Source: Solibacteraceae bacterium
GTDB lineage: Bacteria > Acidobacteriota > Terriglobia > Bryobacterales > Bryobacteraceae
Length of the DNA: 64,000 bases
Direction: 5' to 3'
NCBI GenBank assembly: GCA_026984795.1
Contig: JALSRK010000055.1
Span: forward strand, 62,001 to 126,000
Part shown: positions 61,483-64,000 of the stretch, one piece after another
Layout: each line of letters begins with the position of its first letter
Numbering within the stretch: the stretch's first letter is position 1
The notes under the pieces: model-generated
The model's database searches: none
What the model was told of the DNA's origin: nothing
Seen by the model: only the letters and a program-made list of their open reading frames with translations
Made by a program: the position numbers and the translations under genes

Positions 61483-62239
61483 GATTGTGTTGCGCCCGAT
61501 CGGGCGCGTGGTTTCCCAATACCGCCGGCGCAAAGGAGTTCCCCGGCTCGGCGGGCCCGCCGCAGTGGAACTGTTCCCGGAGTTCGAACCCGGCCTCCAC
61601 CGGCTGGAAAAGCATTCCCACCTGTGGGTGCTCGCCTGGCTCGACCAGGCTGAACGCAATATCCTGCAAGTCATCCCGCGGGGGATCCCCGAGCGGAGCG
61701 ATGCCCATCTTCACGGCGTCTTCGCCGTGCGCTCGCCGGTGAGGCCCAACCCCATCGGCCTCACGCTCGGCCGCATCCTGCGCGTCGCCGGTCCCCGCAT
61801 CGAGTTCGACCGCCTGGACTTCCTCGACGGCACCCCGGTAATCGACCTCAAGCCTTATTTCCTCTCCCGCGACGCGGTGTACGCCGCCCGGAATCAGCAG
61901 ATCGGCAGGCCCGCCGATCGCCAGGCTCTTCGAGAATCCCTGCGGATGCAGGCGGTGAACTTTCACGGCGAAGACGGCCCGGAGCTCGAGCTGGCCGTGG
62001 ATATCTACACCGATTTCCGCGCCGAGGTGCTCGACTACGTCGAGCCCGGGGACCTGCGTGTCACGGTCCCGCTGGGCCGCCCCGTCTTGATCGACGCCTT
62101 CATCGGCATGACGCGCTGTACGCCCGGCCGGGGAACCTTGCAGTTCGGCGCTTCAGCCGAAGTGGCTTTCGGCTACGAGGGCGGCGCGGCCTTGTACCGC
62201 TTGCTTCCGGCCCATGGATTCCGCCGGCTCGAGCCTTGA
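61475..62239 (+). CDS. TrmO/TsaA-type tRNA methyltransferase fused to an FmdE-like domain
   Basis: The 254-residue protein starts at GTG 61475, overlapping the previous gene by 8 nt. Residues 1-145 are TrmO/TsaA-like: IGRVVS, HLHGVFAVRSPVRPNPIGLT and DFLDGTPVIDLKPY. TrmO N6-methylates threonylcarbamoyl-adenosine-37 of tRNA with SAM. Residues ~150-254 are not the bacterial TrmO tail but resemble FmdE-like domains: DIYTDFRAEV..., and PVLIDAFIGMTRCTPGRGTLQF, with a single Cys in the CTPGRG motif. The fusion suggests a different substrate or a metal/redox link. The domain call is from motif likeness only. Confidence 0.78.
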   Translation: MGEIVLRPIGRVVSQYRRRKGVPRLGGPAAVELFPEFEPGLHRLEKHSHLWVLAWLDQAERNILQVIPRGIPERSDAHLHGVFAVRSPVRPNPIGLTLGRILRVAGPRIEFDRLDFLDGTPVIDLKPYFLSRDAVYAARNQQIGRPADRQALRESLRMQAVNFHGEDGPELELAVDIYTDFRAEVLDYVEPGDLRVTVPLGRPVLIDAFIGMTRCTPGRGTLQFGASAEVAFGYEGGAALYRLLPAHGFRRLEP

Positions 62240-62370
62240 ACCCGGATGCCCGGGCGGCGTCCTTCCGCCATGCCGCGACGATCTCAGAACGGTACTCAAG
62301 TACTAGGACGGAGAAACAAACTCTCAGTACTCCCCGGCGAGAGGAGCGCGAGCGGAGTTCGGCGCATGTC

Positions 62371-62400
62371 TTGTCAACCAGCGGCCCGCTAAGGCATAAT
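62371..62400 (+). promoter_or_regulatory. Sigma-70-like promoter of the PEP-CTERM gene
   Basis: TTGTCA (62371-62376) and CATAAT (62395-62400) are separated by 18 nt. Transcription would begin near 62407, leaving a ~28-nt leader that contains GGAGGA (62423-62428) ahead of GTG 62435. Confidence 0.6.
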
Positions 62401-62434
62401 AGCAGGCAGTCCAAGCTGCGGCGGAGGAATCAGT

Positions 62435-63196
62435 GTGACTAGAGCCTACCCGACGAGAGGGGTGAATTATTTCCTGATGATCGTCGCGCTCCTGACTCTG
62501 GGGGCGTACGGCGCACGGGCCGATTTCATCGATAACGGGGACTTCGAGGCTGTGGACAGCCGGATCGGAGCCACGAATTCGATGGCCCTGAACAATCTTT
62601 ACTGGTGGACCGAGTGGTGGGATACTTACACGAGCCTGCCCAGTGAGACCGGCGTCGGCGACAGTTGGACCGAAGGGACGCTGGCCAACCGAATCGAGGT
62701 GCAGCGCCGGGCGGGCCACGGACTGGTCGTGGAGCTGGACACCCACGGCGCGACCGGGGCGAGCGAGATGTTCTGCTGCTATAACAGCTCCATGCAGCAG
62801 ACATTCGAGATCGGTCCCGACGATCCGAACGTTTTCTGGCTCGCTTTCGATTACCGGAGCCGCTTGTCGGAGTGGCAGGACGCTTTCAACACTTCCGATG
62901 TGCCCGACCCCGGCCAAGGGCTGACCACCTTCGCCGTCGGCGTCTACCTGGACGGACAGCAGGTCATGGTGGTGGACAAGCCCACTCAGGAAGCCTGGCA
63001 GACGCAGATGTCTTCCGAGATCCAGCTGACAGCCGGCATGCACACTTTGGAATTCCGCGCCCTCGGCGCGGCCGACTCCTATGGAGGACTGTTGGACAAC
63101 ATCTCTCTGATCGCCATCCCTGAACCGGCATCGTTCGCCCTGGTCGGGGCTGGGTTGATTGGATTCTTCTTGCTGCGGCGCCGGCAGAGCGCCTAG
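62435..63196 (+). CDS. PEP-CTERM-sorted exported protein
   Basis: The 253-residue protein has an N-terminal signal (FLMIVALLTLGAYGARA), a beta-sandwich-like middle with FIDNGDFEAVDS and LLDNISLIAI (discoidin or jelly-roll pattern), and a C-terminal PEP-CTERM tag: IPEP, a hydrophobic helix (FALVGAGLIGFFLL) and an RRR anchor. Exosortase removes such tails during export and surface display, often with extracellular polymer. No exosortase lies in this window. GGAGGA 6 nt before GTG 62435 sets the start. Ligand and role are unknown. Confidence 0.88.
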   Translation: MTRAYPTRGVNYFLMIVALLTLGAYGARADFIDNGDFEAVDSRIGATNSMALNNLYWWTEWWDTYTSLPSETGVGDSWTEGTLANRIEVQRRAGHGLVVELDTHGATGASEMFCCYNSSMQQTFEIGPDDPNVFWLAFDYRSRLSEWQDAFNTSDVPDPGQGLTTFAVGVYLDGQQVMVVDKPTQEAWQTQMSSEIQLTAGMHTLEFRALGAADSYGGLLDNISLIAIPEPASFALVGAGLIGFFLLRRRQSA

Positions 63197-63596
63197 CGCC
63201 TTCTACCGAGGAATCGAAGCAGTTTGTACGGCGGGTCGAACGGCCCGCCGTTTCCTTGTGTGGTTTCGGACGCTTCACCCTTCACCCCGACGCCGCGGTA
63301 GCCGGACCCCGAAAGGCGTGTTTGCCTGGCTGCCCGGCCGAGCTGCCCGGTGCGGTAAGTCGCGGCCCCGGCCGTGGCGTCCGGCCCTTTCCCCGCGGCC
63401 GTGAAGGGAACCCGCCTTCCCGGGCGTCTCCGGCAGGCGGGGGCCGGCGGTCCAAAGCTTTGGTACTCGTCGCGTTCCTTTACTAAAGATGGATTCCCGA
63501 TCTGCCGATTACGTCGGTGGACTCGTGTGGTGTCGGCCCGTCCGCGCTCTGGGCTCGGGGCGCCTGCCGGACACCCATTGAAGAGGACGCAAGCCA
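63197..63596. other. Intergenic region with terminator
   Basis: About 400 nt hold the terminator at 63228-63256 and then no supportable gene. The stretch toward 63596 should contain the promoter of the final gene but no clear -35/-10 pair is seen. Confidence 0.45.
63228..63256 (+). terminator. Rho-independent terminator of the PEP-CTERM gene
   Basis: ACGGCGGG (63228-63235) pairs perfectly with CCCGCCGT (63244-63251) around an 8-nt loop, followed by TTTCCTT. It lies 32 nt after the PEP-CTERM stop codon. The T-run is short. Confidence 0.6.
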
Positions 63597-64000
63597 ATGA
63601 AAAGATTAGCCTTGCTCGCCGCCTTGGTTTCCCTCGTCGCCGCCGACCTCTGGGCCCAAGCGACGCCCCAAAAGGTCACGGTTTTCGCCTCGCACCCGCT
63701 GGCGAGATTCCGCGTGGACGGGACCGAGTACGTGGGATCGGCGGCGTTCTTCTGGGTGGAGAACTCCCGCCATGTCCTGGAGTTTCCGCGTGGCGATGAT
63801 GGATATCAGTACTTGGGGGGCCAGAACCCCGCCGCCAACACGCGGTTCCGGTTCATCGGGTGGGCGGATCATTCCGGCGTAGCCGATCTGCCTGCGACCC
63901 CCATTCTTTCTCTCGTGGTCCATTCGCAAATGAACCTCATCGAGGTGCGGGTCCAGACCGAGCACCGTGTCCGGCTCAATTTCTGGCAGAATCAGGCGCC
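63597..64000 (+). CDS. Secreted protein with PEGA-like repeat, cut by window edge
   Basis: The first 134 residues are visible and the frame runs off the right edge. A signal peptide (MKRLALLAALVSLVAADLWA) is followed by VTVFASHPLARFRVDGTEYVGSAAF and VENSRHVLEF, which matches the PEGA-type pattern (variable-DG-x-x-x-G-S-x-H). Such short beta domains occur in surface proteins of many bacteria. ATG 63597 has GAGGA 9-13 nt upstream. The function of the missing part cannot be judged. Confidence 0.7.
   Translation, partial: MKRLALLAALVSLVAADLWAQATPQKVTVFASHPLARFRVDGTEYVGSAAFFWVENSRHVLEFPRGDDGYQYLGGQNPAANTRFRFIGWADHSGVADLPATPILSLVVHSQMNLIEVRVQTEHRVRLNFWQNQA

Overview
The window is chromosomal DNA of very high G+C from a free-living Gram-negative heterotroph, most likely an acidobacterium near Bryobacter/Solibacter. 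This placement is inferred from the mix of Tat-signal TIM-barrel and DUF362-type secreted proteins, sulfatases, sialate O-acetylesterase, M28 peptidase, HD-GYP regulator, PEP-CTERM protein and tripartite efflux parts, not from a marker-gene tree. Coding density is high and genes lie on both strands in short operons. The only RNA gene seen is a tRNA-Val(GAC). I saw no rRNA, CRISPR array, IS element or prophage.

Layout: 1-4 kb, secreted sialidase-like propeller (cut by the window edge) and a large alpha-galactosidase-like protein. 4.4-6.9 kb, OLD/YbjD-type ATPase-TOPRIM nuclease and a hydroxypyruvate isomerase-like TIM barrel. 6.9-12.1 kb (minus strand), a surface-glycan or small-molecule cluster: GNAT, two tandem PaaK/CapK-type adenylating enzymes, a methyltransferase and RmlD. 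12.3-17.7 kb, enolase-superfamily sugar-acid dehydratase, two secreted paralogues of unknown family lying between 48-bp direct repeats, and a double alpha/beta hydrolase. 17.7-24.7 kb, thioesterase, DUF4015 hydrolase, lytic transglycosylase, DinB protein, REC-HD-GYP regulator, His/Cys-rich secreted protein, penicillin-binding protein and an SDR. 24.8-29.7 kb, sulfatase, a secreted beta-propeller plus 12-cysteine peptide behind a poly-G promoter, and a nitroreductase. 30-32 kb, LacI regulator and tRNA-Val. 32-40 kb, efflux operon with three adaptors, a permease and a TolC channel. 40-46 kb, housekeeping block clpX-lon-engB-rho. 46-54 kb, DUF6599, Fe-S aldo/keto reductase, DUF362, MetX-like acyltransferase, anaerobic sulfatase maturase, GH113-like lipoprotein and cyclopropane synthase. 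54-55.6 kb, merR, merTP fusion and a thioredoxin-like protein. 55.6-64 kb, sialate O-acetylesterase, SMP-30 lactonase, M28 peptidase, a sulfatase-fold pseudoenzyme, a TrmO-FmdE-like fusion, a PEP-CTERM protein and a cut secreted PEGA-like protein.

How it works together: much of the window serves extracellular breakdown and import of decorated polysaccharides (glycosidases, esterases, a Cys-type sulfatase and its radical-SAM maturase, sugar-acid enzymes) plus envelope maintenance and export. The observations most worth following are the G11 tract placed between -35 and -10 of the propeller/12-Cys peptide operon (a phase-variation layout), the paralogue pair between direct repeats, the sulfatase-fold protein with proline in place of the catalytic cysteine, the three-adaptor efflux operon with no ATPase, and a recurring -10-like hexamer 6-9 nt ahead of start codons without ribosome-binding sites, which suggests many leaderless transcripts.
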